A stretch of DNA of 64,000 nt from Vigna angularis (GCF_016808095.1 NC_068975.1:26463501-26527500), one strand, 5' to 3'; numbered from the stretch's first letter, positions 12,122 through 24,110 are shown. Numbers and translations are program-made. The notes: generated by a model not told the origin, from the sequence alone.

Positions 12122-12133
12122 TGGTATCAGAGC
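12122..12133 (+). promoter_or_regulatory. Primer-binding site, initiator Met tRNA
   Basis: TGGTATCAGAGC, four bases after the 5' LTR, is the standard plant retrotransposon site for minus-strand priming by tRNA-iMet. Confidence 0.92.
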
Positions 12134-14905
12134 AGTTCGTCCTTAGGATGACCTTTGTGTCGTGGGTCTGTCGTGTCTTCTCTATGAAGAATTGAGTCTA
12201 AATGGTATACTTACCATTTTCTCCAAGTCTAGATAGTAGATTATTGTGTCTAACTACTCATGACTTTTACGAGAGATGATTTTCCTTTCTTAATTCTCAA
12301 GGTTTATGAAAGATATTAGAATTAGTTAAAGCCTTCATAGGGAGATATAATACTAGAATTTGAGTTTCAAAGGATAAGTGAAGATGTTGGTGTTTAGAAG
12401 TTATGTTTTAAGATGTTTGCAGGACAAAATCAGGAGATTAGATATCTTACGTTTCACAAAAAGGAGTTAAGTTCAAAGGCTAGATTAAGAGAAGCTTTGG
12501 ATAAGCATGAATGTAGCAAGGTTTGAGAAATCAGTTTGGTTTAGTATATCAGTAATGTTAGAAGTCAGAAGAGAGGGAAGTGTTGATGAGAAACGGAGTG
12601 GCATTGTGTGAGATTGGTAACATGGATTGATGTATCAGTGATGGTTGGAATCTGAAAAAAAAAATGGTGGAAGATTTGAAGATAAAGTTTAAAATAAAAA
12701 GGGATAGGAATACTGAAGTAGATTAAGGATAAATCAAATATTAGACGAAGAAGAGTAGAAGAGAAATGGTATAAGGCATAAAGAGGATTGAGAGAAAGTT
12801 TAATAGGAGGAGAAATTTGTAAGTTAAGAGAACACGAGGTCTTTAGAGAAGAATGAAGTATTAAATGGATTCTAAGCTAAATGGATGATCAAAAAGAGAT
12901 GGTTAGATTTTTCCAGTAAATGTATTAGAGATAAAATTTGAGAGTATGTGATTTTGGTATGATGAGTGGTAGAGAAAATCCAGGTACGAAAATTTTGGCT
13001 TTCAGCTTATGCAAAGTTTTGGTATTTTTATGAGAGGATTGAAGAGTCATGATTTATGGTTGAAAATCTTATTGATTTTGGAATATTAAAGTTAGTAGAG
13101 GCAGTGTAGGTTGAATTAATATTATGAACATGGCAAGACAAGGAAGAAGAAGAGTTTGGAAATAGATAAAAAGGAGAGTTGCAATACTAATGTGATTAGG
13201 GAATTTGGAATAATTAAGAAGTTGTAGGTTGTGATTGGAGCAATTTCATCAGGCATAGTTATATGGTAGTATTCAAACCTCAATGGTGATGTAAAGGATG
13301 GGTAAAGATTTATATGTCGCACCTTGATCTCTATCGAGTGATGTGTGTGAGTGAACTTGTTGATACTTACTTTTAGTTCGCATAAGATAAAAAATTTTAG
13401 ATTTAGTTAACACTAGATATCCTGGGGATATGGTTTTGATCTAGGGAAGCACGTTATAATTGAGGTTGGTTGTGGTTGATTGCCTTGATAATCTCTCTAG
13501 ATCATTTAACTTATGTGCCATAAGTGGTTTATTTAAATGAGTGGGTGCAGTACTGATAAGGAATCTAGTTAGTTTTAAATTCGGCCTTATTGAGATTAAA
13601 ATAAGTGGTTTCAGAATTTATAACATTGTTGATTGAGTGATCTGTTGAGTCTTATCAGAGATACACAATTGTTAGGTACTGGGTTAGAGACAACGTTAAG
13701 TTTGTGGATTCATGTTAGGTTAGGATGTGGGAAGGTATTTTGAGGACAAGGTTTATATTCCTAAGATTTAGAGTTTATAAGTTAATTCTTGGAGAATGTT
13801 TTAACTTAGGCTAGTAATGGTTGCTAGGAAAATAATTACATGAAGGTTGAGATAATTTGGAGTATAATCTTGAAAGAAGTTTGATTATTCTAGTTTTGTT
13901 AAGTATTTCAGAAATGTTTATCAGGTGAAGAAAATAGTGGTTCAACATTTAGTGTGGGTTAAATAAAGGATGAGGATCAATATTTTACGGATATCTGACC
14001 AATGCAAGTGAATGATAGATATTATAGTCTAAGGGTATGATCGAAAGGATGGTTTGGTCATGTTCCAATATGTTTTTAGAAGTTTATGGTCTTCAAGAAT
14101 TGTGAGTTGATTGTTGAACATTAAGTGTGGTTAAGGGTGAAGGCAATATTACCGAGAGTCAGATAAGTTCATCAAGGACGAGTGAAGGAAATGATGCATG
14201 ATCTTAAGTATGGAAGGGTTTCTATGGATGTTATAAAGCATACTCAATATAGGTATTATTTTTGGACAAGTTCTTGTTAAATGGGTATAGAAAAGAAAAA
14301 CATAAAGGATGAATTGTTTAGTAATAGTGTTTTGGACTCCGTGTAATCATCAGAGTAATTATAAATTTTACGGAGAATAGAAGTAGAGGGTAAGGTGGAA
14401 CAATCTAGTATAATTTTGGTAAACATAAGTGGCTTTTAGAGGTGTACGATTTCTAGGAGTAGAAATTGTGTTGAGAAAATATAATGGAAGGTTGTTACGG
14501 AAAAAGAATGATTCTTAGAGTTTTATAGGGTCATGAAAGTCTTAAATAGGGATCTATAAGGAGAATCACTTTCTGGTTATAGTAGGAATGAAAAGTTTTC
14601 TGGAATTTTGTGATTAATAGTTTATGAGTAATGAGTTCTTTTAAAACATTAATGGATTATTTTGAGACTAGTGGGGTATGTTTAATGGTGGTTTTGACGA
14701 GGCTAGAAGTGACAAGTAAGAGTGTTTTGAAGGTTTATGATTTTAAATTTTTCGTGAGTACATTTCAATTTGAGATGCTAGAAATTTTATGCACAAAATA
14801 AGTAGAGTAAATGAGTTTACAAGGAAACTAGAAGATAAGGTGAAATAATCATAACTTTATTTTTATGTCGAATTTTCGAATTTTCGAGGACGAAAATTTT
14901 TGTTG
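12134..14905 (+). other. Non-coding interior of the LTR element
   Basis: No ORF of useful length and no recognisable gag, protease, RT or integrase motif. The plus strand is strikingly poor in C compared with G. It may serve as packaging and template RNA for an autonomous relative. Confidence 0.8.
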
Positions 14906-14915
14906 TTGGGGAGAA
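14906..14915 (+). promoter_or_regulatory. Polypurine tract
   Basis: A short purine run (TTGGGGAGAA) directly precedes the TG of the 3' LTR, the expected plus-strand primer position. Confidence 0.75.
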
Positions 14916-17073
14916 TGTAAGACCCATGAAAAAAAAAATATTTATAATAGTAAATTTTAGCATTTTAGTAGTAATAATAATTTTAATGGATAGAAAAATA
15001 TATATTTTGAATATAAAATTATAGTAATTTTAGAAGGAGAGGTTAAAATTTTTGATAACTTATTTAGTATTTTGTTTTTTTTTAAGAAAATCGAATAGTA
15101 AAAAGTGAATAGTAAATAGTAAAAAGTGAATAGTAAATAGTAAAAAGTAAATAGTAAAAATAAATTTTCAGCATTAAGATTCCTTAGCATGGAAGAAAGT
15201 AGTAGGTAGAAATTAGGATCAGATTTGGTGAGAAAATGATTGAAATATTATTTTTAAATAATATTAAAATAATAAATAATATTAAAATATTAATGAATAG
15301 TAAATTTTTTTAACTATAAATAGCCATGGGAGGGAAGGGTATTTTGCACCAAGAAAAGAGGAATCAAGTGAGAGCTTGAGAAATAGAGAAGAAAGAGCTA
15401 GGGAGAAATTTTTAGTTACAAGAAGAGTAGAGGTTCTGAAGGGTTTCGGGGAAATAAATTCAGATCAAGAGGAATCTGGAATAGAGGTAGGGGAGCTAAC
15501 TTTTCTAAGCTTTTATATTATGATTTAGTACTGTTTTATTATTATTCATGTCTTGAAATTATGTATGAATATTGTTAATGCTTACTGTATGTTTATCTAT
15601 ATTGATATTCGGTGTAAATATTATATGTTGTTGTTTTGAATCTGTTAATAAGAAATTTGTTAAAAACTAGTTGAGGAACACTTTGGCTAAGGAAAGACTT
15701 GGTACTTAAGTTGTCCATTGTGACGCACCTCTCTTTCCTGGAAGTCTACTCGACAGGTTTTTAACTTAAATCTTGTGTACAGATTATGTACTGTTAAATT
15801 ATCATGTAATATATCTTGTAGGAATATATTCAGTTTGTATGATTTCTGAAATGATTGAAGTTTATTTGATTTGAATTTATGCATCTGAACATGTATGAGT
15901 ATTACGGGGAAATGTCGTAAGGGTATAATATGAGTCGAGGAATGTGAGTATGGTATGAGTCTCGCGGAGAGATTCTGTAATGTCATGGTATGTGTATGAG
16001 GATTATGGGTAGATTTCGTAATGGTATAATATGAGTTAAGGAATGTGAGCATTGTATGAGTTTCGTGGAGAGATTCTGTAATGACATGGTATGTGCGTAT
16101 ATGTTGATGTTGAGGGTCATGAAGTTGGAGGTTATCCTGATACTCTAATAATCATTCAGTCTCAAGTAGAGAATGATGAATTATGTGGTGAGAGGGGCAG
16201 GAGGTCCTGGTCTATGTGCCGGTTTAGGACATAGTGAGGGGACTAACCTTGTGAATGGTATGGAGGGCAGAATGTCCTGGTCTATGTGCCGGTTTAGGAC
16301 ATAGTGAGGGGACTAACCTTATGAATGGTATGGAGGGCAGAATGTCCTGGTCTATGTGCCGGTTTTGGACATAGTGAGGGGACTAAGAATGACATCACAA
16401 GTGAAAAACCTTCCGTTGTATCGCTCATCAACATATCGTTGGGATAAGTACCTATTGAATATCGTTGGGATAAGTGCCTATTGAATATCGTGGGGATAAG
16501 TGCCTATTGGGTATTGTGGAATGAGTGTTAAGTATTGTGGGATGAGTGTTTATTGGGTATTGTGGAATGAGTGTTTATTGGGTATTGTGGGATGAGTGTT
16601 TATTGGGTATTATGGAATGAATGTCTATTGAGTATTATGGTATTTATTGGGTATTGTGGGACGAGTGTCTAATAGGAATTGTGGTACGATGGTATGAGGG
16701 TGTTTGACATAATTATTATATGATGTTTGTATCGAAGTAATTATGCATGTCTTATAAATGATTTGTTGCATGTTAGCTCACCCTACTTGTTTGTGTTTTG
16801 TGTTTGGGTATGTGCGATGATCGTATAATTCGTTATACGGGAGCAGATGAAGGAATGTCGCCTCACATAGTACCAAGGAAAGGGAGGAGTAGAAGAACTA
16901 TAATTAGAATCTTTTTACATGTATAGACTTATATCAACTAGTAAATTTTAAAGGGTGAGATTACGGAATGTTACCGTAAATGTAATGTTAATTATCAAGT
17001 GTGAAAATTTGGGATGTTACATTAATGTGAAAAGTTGGGATGTTACATTAATGTGAGAATTTGGGATGTTACA
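14916..17073 (+). repeat. 3' LTR
   Basis: The LTR is 2158 bp and matches the 5' LTR almost base for base, with one fewer 21-bp AATAGTAAAAAGTG-type unit. Its TATAAATAG lies at 15315-15323, and the 70-bp triplicate at 16197-16386. Confidence 0.93.
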
Positions 17074-17218
17074 TACACCACTTTGATCCTGCACTATCAT
17101 ATTTTTTTTAAATTTCAAAATTATCCTTTATATTTTAAATTATCTTATACCTCATCTCTTTTCTTCAATGGATGTCAACATTCGTTGAAGAAAAAATTCT
17201 TCAACAAGATGTGTCACA

Positions 17219-17880
17219 TCCGTTAAGTTTTTTTTTTAATTTTTAATTTTTTAATTTATTGTATTTTAAATTAATATATAAATATTATTTAATTTTTTTA
17301 AAATTATTATTTAATTATTTATAAATTAATTTTATTTCTTTAATAAAATATTTATTATTAATTTAATTTATGTATTATTATTTAAATAATAATTAAAATA
17401 TTTTTTATAAATATATTAAAACGGATGTCCCACGTTCGGATGTGACAACATTAGTTGAATTTTTTTTAGATTTTAGTTTTTTAATTTTTTATATTTTAAA
17501 TTAATATATAACTATTATTTAATTATTTTAAAATTATTACTTAATTATTTATAAATTAATTTTATTTTATTTAATAAAATAATTATTATTAATTTTAATT
17601 TATGTATTATTATTTAAATAATTATTAAAAATTTTGTTATAAATCTACTAAACGGATGTGCTACATCGGTTGAATTAGTTTTTTTTTTAGTTTTTAATTT
17701 TTTAATTTTTTATATTTTAAATTATTATATAAATATTATTTAATGTTTTTTAATTATTACTTAATTATTTATAAATTAATTTTATTTTATTTAATAAAAT
17801 TATTATTATTAATTTAATTTATATATTATTATTTAAATAATAAATAAAATATTTTTAAAAAATTTATTAAACAGACTTGA
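17219..17880. repeat. AT-rich tandem repeat, three units of about 210-240 bp
   Basis: Units begin near 17219, 17457 and 17671. Each runs from a TTTTTTAATTTTTAATTTTT stretch through TTATTTATAAATTAATTTTA to an AAACGGATGT(G/C)-type boundary. The words GGATGTCAACAT recur at 17169 and 18440-18480, so a larger decayed element may span 17080-18540. Confidence 0.7.
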
Positions 17881-17884
17881 TATC

Positions 17885-18360
17885 TTGTATCAATACAATT
17901 TCTGATTTTGAGGTTCAATTTTTAATATAAAAAATCGTGATTGGGGCGGTTAGAGTAGCAAGAGCCGTTGGAATTTTTTTTTATACATCGGAAGAATCCA
18001 TTTTTGTTATTAATAGACTAGGAAGATAAAAAGAATAACTGAAAAATTAAAAAGTTATTCCTGAAAATATCATTTATTCAATGACCAGAATTAAACGAGG
18101 ATATATAGCTCACAAACGGAGGACAAAAATTCGTTTCTTCATAACATAACGAACCTTTGGGATTAATTGATAATATTAGTTGGTTTTTGTAAAAGATTTC
18201 ATTAACTCCTAAGTCATATCGAGTAGACCTTATTGTTTCAAATATTTATTAGTGGAAATACCTATTATGAAAAGAGAAAGAAATAATAGAATTTTAGACT
18301 CAACTTCGAAGGAATTTGCAACAAAACAAATAGATAGAATCGAAATTCTAATCTAAAAAA
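17885..18360 (+). pseudogene. Plastid-derived insert: rpl20 start plus rbcL-leader-like sequence
   Basis: 18081-18140 translates as MTRIKRGYIAHKRRTKIRFF, the start of plastid ribosomal protein L20, preceded by its usual upstream spacer (from about 17890). The frame then breaks. 18160-18225 (GATAATATTAGT … CATATCGAGTAGACCTT) resembles the plastid rbcL 5' leader. The following 130 bases look plastid-like but were not identified. This is a nuclear plastid fragment, possibly a join of two plastid regions, and not functional. The L20 call is firm; the rbcL call is from remembered leader sequence. Confidence 0.8.
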
Positions 18361-18907
18361 GGATTGGAAATTTCTACGATGGTACATCTGTTGAAGTTTT
18401 TTTTTTTAAAATAAAAACAATAAACTAAAATATAAAATATGTAAATGGATGTCAACATCTGTTACGGATGTCAACATCCATTGAAAATGAAATGGAGGTT
18501 GACATTCATTTTATAAAAGAATAAATTAGGTATGAAGTGGTGCAGGAAGCGGTTGGTGGCGATGGAGGGAGCAATTCTATGTTATCTTATGGCTTCTCAA
18601 ATAATAAAGCCTGGCATTTCAGGAGTGGAAAAATTTTCTTATGCATTATTCCCTCTTCACATGGACCATGTTCCATAAAACCATTTTTTTTTACATTCAA
18701 TGCTACTGGATTGTACTCTTCGTGATCACCACTGTCATGCACTGCATTATTTTATTTGTTTTATGAATAATAGTACATATTTTTACATTCATTTTATACA
18801 AAATAAAAGAATAAAATAATTATAATATATATATATATATATAAATAGAATATAAAAATAAAATAGTTGTAAAAGTATAAATTTTTATATTTTTTCAAGA
18901 AAGATAG
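18361..18907. other. Intergenic DNA without recognised genes
   Basis: AT-rich with an (AT)n run near 18828-18843. The small ORF at 18537-18725 has no recognisable similarity. Confidence 0.5.
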
Positions 18908-18916
18908 AATAAAAAA

Positions 18917-19286
18917 TGGTTAAATATGTTTTTGATTTCTTAACTTTCATTGAAAATTAGTCCCTCTTTGAAATTTTAGACCAATTTAGTCCCTAAACTT
19001 TATAAATGTGTAAATTTAATTCTTTTAACTAAATTTTGTTAACTTTATTTGATGTTTCAAACACATTTATCAGTTAACATTGAAGTAAAAATATGTCAAA
19101 TGATATAAACAACTCAAATGTTATCATGAAACATAGTTCAAATATCAAATAAACCTAACAAAATTTAGTTAAAATGACTAAATTTACATATTTCTAAAGT
19201 TTGAAAACTAAATTAGGTCAAAGTTTTGGAAGAAACTAATTCTAATTTTTTCTTATAAAATCAAGGTACAAAAACATATTTAACCC
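18917..19286. mobile_element. MULE-type MITE, GGTTAAATATGTTTTT family
   Basis: Inverted ends GGTTAAATATGTTTTTGAT and ACAAAAACATATTTAACC are flanked by a perfect 9-bp duplication AATAAAAAA (18908-18916, 19287-19295). The interior (AACTCAAATGTTATCATGAAAC) matches the copy at 62117-62406. Confidence 0.82.
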
Positions 19287-20145
19287 AATAAAAAAATAAA
19301 AAATAGCAATAAAAAATTTAGACAGATGAAAGAATATTTTTCTTGTTTTATTCCATCTGTATACTTTTCTCTGTAAGACCGTGCACTTTCTGTCAGATTC
19401 TCAAATTCTTTTGCTCTATTTTTTTATTGTTTTCCTTCTTGCCATGACACCTAGTACTACTCCTTTCATTCCTCTACTTTTAGCTGTATCATTTCAATAT
19501 ATTTTTATTGACAAAATTTAAACGTTGACAAAGTTCAAAGTGGATTCTATATCAGATTTAAGGAAAAAAAAAACTTATTGTAGTCTCATTCTTCTTCTGA
19601 TTTGAAATTAACGTGTAAAATCTTATGATTTAAGCTTTACAGCTGTACTCCTATTATCTAATAATTTTTAATTTGCTTGCATCATGATGGAAACTTTCCA
19701 GATAACATATCCCTCTTTGTAACTCCCAATTCTTGTTGCCAGTTTCATATGTCTTCCATATTTTGGTTCTGATTTTTTTAGCTGTGAAGCTGTCCAATTA
19801 CTTTTTAATTCATTCAACGTTTAGACTTGTAAAGCTTGACTTAGTTTATTAATTTTACTTCTTGTTCATGTGATGGATCATGCATGTCCAATTATGGATC
19901 AGATTTTTCCTCCATATGAAATGGTATAACTAAAGCAAACCTATTCAAGTGTATAACAAAACGTTGATTTTAAAATTTTTGCTGCAACTAGCACAGTGCT
20001 CTAAAAATTACAAGTTTGATGTCAAAAAGAAAATATATTGAGCCTATCTTTTAATAAAAAAAGAATCATATTATTTGAAGTTCACTAAAGAGAATGAGTA
20101 AAACAACCAACAAAAGTTAGAGTTGGGAGAAACTTAATAAAACAT
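19287..20145. other. Intergenic DNA, then a dispersed repeat from about 19960
   Basis: No gene is visible to about 19960. From there to 20145, continuing at 21614-21775, the sequence is a diverged relative of the palindromic repeat found in the MULE at 5480-7060. Confidence 0.55.
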
Positions 20146-20154
20146 AAATTTTAA

Positions 20155-21604
20155 GGTTTAATACTCTTTTTGGTCTTCACTTTCGTTGGATAATGTCAAT
20201 TCAGTCTCCATTTTTAAAAGTGTTTGGAATATGTCCACAGTTAGTAAAATTTGCGTCTAATTTGTCCTTTTCATTAGGTATAACCAAACGGAGTTAGTGC
20301 GTTGATGATCTGGCACGAGTTATTGGCAACGTGTCAATATATTGTTTTGTGCGTGCTGACGTGTAACTGACTTAAGAAGATATGATGTTTTATTAAGATA
20401 GAGTTTTTTAATTTGGGGAAAAATTCATTTAGGGCATAGATAGAACCAATTAGGGTCTTCTTCTCCTTTCGGTTGTAAGGGGGTACTGTAGGTTCGGTTC
20501 CGACCCATGTGGTGTCACCTTCTTCCTCTGCCCAAACCAACACGGAGTGGGTCCTGGCAAGTGGTTTTCCCATGGTGCCACGTTTTATGCATGCGCCTTC
20601 TCCAGGTTTGTCTTCTTTTCCTGGGCCTCCTCTTTTGGGCTCGGGCTCGGTTGAGTAGAAAAGAGCGCGTGAAGATGACACTACTGCTGTCGCGGGTGGG
20701 GGTGAGGGTGGTTCGTCACGGAGTGCATAACAGGAAGAAAGCGGCGAGAGGAGGAGGAGATACATAGGGGTGAGGCAAAGGTCGTGGGGGAAATGGGGGC
20801 GGAGATTCGCGATCCTTACAAAGCGGCGATAGTATGGCTTGGCAACTTCGACACTGCCGAGGCTGCTACTAGAGCCTACGATGAGGCCGCATTGAGGTTA
20901 GGAGGTAATAGAGCCAAACTCAACTTCCCCGAAAATGTTATCCCGATTCATCCTCCTCACCTTCCCAATTTTCCGGCCACCTCACTCTTGGGCTCCGGTG
21001 ATGTTCTAGCGGTGACTGGTTATTCTCCGACGGTGATGCAGGGGGCGCCGCTTTAGAGCTCCCCTAATTTGCTTAGAGACTATTGGGACTATTCTCAACT
21101 TCCGCGGAGCACAGGGGAGTTCCATGGACTCGATCAATGGTTCTATGATTCGCAAATGGTAGCGCTTCAATCCTCTTCATCGTCGTTGTTGTCGCTACTG
21201 CCTGCGTATGCACCATCCTCTGCTTCCTTTCCTTTGTTTCCAAGTCAACTTGAAAAAGAAGACCCACCATTGTACCGTGTTCGCAACCGAAAGGAGAAGA
21301 AGACCTAATTGGTTCTATCTATACCCTAAATGAATTTTTCCCCAAATTAAAAAACCCTATCTTAATAAAACACCATATCTTCTGTAAGTCAATTACACGT
21401 CAGCATGCACAAAACAATATATTGACACGTCGTCAATAACTCGTGCCAAATCATCAACGCATTAACTCTGTTTGGTTATACTTAACGGAATGGGCAAATT
21501 AGAAGCAAATTTTACTAACTGTGGACATATTGCAAACACTTTTAAAAATAGGGACTGAATTGACATTATCCAACGAAAGTGGGGACCAAAAAGGGTATTA
21601 TACC
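20155..21604. mobile_element. Pack-MULE carrying an AP2/ERF fragment
   Basis: Long inverted repeats of 321 bp (20155-20475 and 21284-21604) begin GGTTTAATACTCTTTTTGG and, as complement, GGTATAATACCCTTTTTGG. The 9-bp flanks AAATTTTAA and AAAATTTAA match at 8 of 9. There is no transposase; the 0.8 kb interior is GC-richer than its surroundings and consists of a host gene fragment. Such elements move with a MULE transposase supplied elsewhere. Confidence 0.9.
20640..21265 (+). pseudogene. Captured AP2/ERF transcription factor fragment, ABR1-like
   Basis: Reading through small lesions gives [10 protein letters not shown], then [20 protein letters not shown] and [27 protein letters not shown]: a nearly whole AP2 DNA-binding domain. 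After an in-frame stop (21054-21056) the same frame continues with LLRDYWDYSQLPRSTGEFHG and LDQWFYDSQM, like the C-terminus of ABR1/ERF110-type factors. A frameshift in the WGKW/AEIRD joint and the stop make it a pseudogene. The intact parent is not in this window. Confidence 0.85.
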
Positions 21605-21924
21605 AAAATTTAAAGAATTAATATACCTACTTAGAGGTTCAAAGATTACAAGTTATTAGTCATTTAAAAGCTCTTTGGGTCTAGATTCTAACAAAACAAG
21701 AATCATCTCATTTGGAGGTTGTGAAAAAAGTTATGATTAAAACTGTCAGCAAAAATCAGAGTTAACAACACATTATTTTACACGTGTTTTGGTACTTAAC
21801 GCATCTTGATATGCGTTAGTTGTTAATTTGACTGGAATTTAAGATACATTAAGTACCTTTAAAATTGAGAAAGGGTTGTGTATAATTAGGAGCTTTGTTT
21901 TATAACTCAGAAAGTCATTTTGTA

Positions 21925-22205
21925 TCTCTTTGTCTGCGTGAAGAAGTAGAAGAGTAAAGGTTCAGGTAGTTGTACTTTTCGTCTATGTGAAGCAGTAGAA
22001 ATGGACAACCTTTTTGACTGTGTGAAACAGTGGAAGAAAATAGTTCGAGTATTGCACCTTCCGTCTGTGTGAAGAAGTGGAAAGGGGATTTCTCCTCGCC
22101 TGTGTGAAACAGTGGAAGATTGGATGTCCAAGCATCCTACCTTCTCGACTGTGTGAAACAGTGATGAATGCACTCCTTTCTCGCCTATGTAAAGCAGTGG
22201 GGGAA
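21925..22205. repeat. Seven-copy degenerate minisatellite around CTGTGTGAAACAGTGGAAG
   Basis: Copies near 21940, 21981, 22018, 22063, 22099, 22149 and 22185 are spaced 35 to 50 bases apart, each with a conserved core of about 20 bases and variable spacers. Part of it reads as a minus-strand 88-residue ORF, which is repeat translation. Confidence 0.7.
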
Positions 22206-22554
22206 GAAAAATATTTTGACTCGAACCACCTTACCTCACAATATATAATTGTGTGACGATAGCTTATGAAAGAAGAATAGACGAAATTAGTAAGACGGTA
22301 GTTTTCTGCTTAGCATTAAAATATAATTATGAAGTTAATATTTTAAAACATCAAAATCAATATATTTATATATTTTGAAGACATAGTTGAAGATTACATT
22401 CTCTCATCTTTAATTTATGAATTTGATCTTTAAACCTAATTTCAATTTTATTAATTTATTTAATTTAATTTTATAAATCTGATTTACAAAGGAAAATTTA
22501 TGCTCATATATATTTGAAATTTACTTTACGAATATTTGAGACTTCCGACATGAA

Positions 22555-24024
22555 CTATAAGGTAGACATGGTTAAACTAGGACTCCCGGTATTAGATTGG
22601 TTTTGGTTGCTAAACATGGCATCCAACTCTTTCGCAAACCTATCCATAGCTTTAGCAGGCAACCAAATTGGTAAGACGATGCCTTCTTCTCCTTTTGCAC
22701 TCCTATGCAAAACCTGATACGTTGCTTCAAGAAAGCTCCCAGCTCCACCTTCAGCCACTCCACCGTACACAGCCTCACCCCACCCAAAATCCGCTTCTCT
22801 AAGCTTCAAACGTGTCAAATCTGAAATGATACAAGACCTTACAGTTGTAATCATGCACCGATCTTTAATCACCATCAAATCTGCCACCGAATGCATGTAC
22901 TCTTCTGTCACCTCACCTTTCAATTTCTTTATTAACTCCACTGCGTACCCAACCGGATTTTCACAAAGCTTCCCTGCAGTCGTAACTGCTGCAGGGTATG
23001 CAATAGCATTGCCGTAGTAGCCAACTGGTAAACGAGGATTCAATCTTCCACGCCCATTCACTATCACCATCATGCGAACATCCTCGTCTGCCTTTATCTG
23101 CAATGCTTTTGTACGACAGCGCCAGATACATGCTGTGATGAGATCAAACGTTGTGCAGTGCTGAAGGTGGAGCGGAACCAAGCCACGAATAGCAGCAATT
23201 TGGGAAGGTCCAAAGAAGAACGACCGAAGAACCATGTCATGATCGTTTGATGCGTGGGTTCCTTTGACTGTGTCTGGGACATGTTCGTATTCGCGATGGT
23301 TGCATGTGATGCGAGGTGGATGTCTTGCCATTAGAAGCTCCCTTCTCCAAACTGGTGGAATGGAAGGTTTTGTTGCACCATGAGCCATTTCAACCCACGT
23401 GCTCATGAATTGTGAAAGACCAGCTCCGTCACACATGATGTGGTTGAAGCAGAAGGCCAAGATGAAACCACCGCATCTAAGGCGTGTCACCTGTGATTTC
23501 ATCAGTTCATTTCCGACATCAACAAACTATAGACACAGATAAATAGTTAGGAAGAACTCACATAAAAATTCCAATACCTGTACGAGTAGAAGGGGAGTGT
23601 TGGTAATTTGGTGTGAGGCAGGAACATGGTATAGCAGTTCATGGAAGCATGGGAATGGAGGCTGGAGAGAATCCCCGAACTGGTCGAGTGTGACGTCAGC
23701 ATCGGCCTCAACGAACATGGCACCTTCTCCGGTGCAATCCACCATCAATTTGCGGTGAGGCCCCTCCCTAAGCCTACCCGCAAATGGGTAATAGAAGACA
23801 AGTGTTTGCGAGAGTGCTTGGCGAATGACTTGAACTGGGTCTTTCTCTGCCATTGATGCTTGCTTTCGATAAATTTGTATGAAGGGAACGTGGAAACGCA
23901 GGGCTTCTTGATCATCAATGTCGGAAAGTGGCTTAACTTCGTGAGGAGTGGGGACAGCAGGAACTACCAACTGGGGTTGGCACCTTCGCACTGTAAACTT
24001 TGGAGAAGAAGAAGCTGAGGCCAT
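22555..24024 (-). CDS. BAHD acyltransferase, benzyl alcohol O-benzoyltransferase-like (gene B)
   Basis: Exons 23578-24024 and 22555-23490 flank an 87-nt phase-0 intron at the same codon as in gene A and encode 460 residues, the usual family length. Seen: [20 protein letters not shown] at the N-terminus without the long serine run; HIMCD (His166, Asp170); [20 protein letters not shown]; and [11 protein letters not shown]. The predicted role is cytosolic transfer of an acyl group from acyl-CoA to a small alcohol; donor and acceptor are unknown. Exon 1, the intron and early exon 2 are very close to gene A, but the 5' flank is different from those of A and C. All motifs are intact. Confidence 0.93.
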
Positions 24025-24110
24025 TTATGTGAGTATTGACAGAGAGACAGAGACAGAGTTACTTAGTAACCTGTTTGTCTGAGTTGCTATAGTACCTAGA
24101 ACCGTTGCCC

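Larger units (their letters stand above)
9939..17073 (+). mobile_element. Complete non-autonomous LTR retrotransposon (LARD-like, gypsy-type ends)
   Basis: Two LTRs starting TGTAAGACCC and ending GGGATGTTACA flank a 2798-bp interior. A perfect 5-bp target duplication TACAC lies at 9934-9938 and 17074-17078. A primer-binding site matching initiator Met tRNA and a purine tract before the 3' LTR are present. The stretch before the purine tract (TTTTCGAGGACGAAAATTTT) resembles the pol end of Tekay-type gypsy elements. No gag or pol frame is open, so it must be mobilised in trans. The LTRs are nearly identical apart from one 21-bp repeat unit, implying a recent insertion. Confidence 0.93.

Noticed and set aside
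20334..20765. A 143-codon minus-strand ORF
   Set aside because: It is antisense to the captured ERF fragment and runs into the inverted repeat of the Pack-MULE.
21925..22205. Possible CRISPR-like array (conserved core, variable spacers)
   Set aside because: Plant nuclear context, degenerate cores, irregular spacers and no associated genes; it is a minisatellite.
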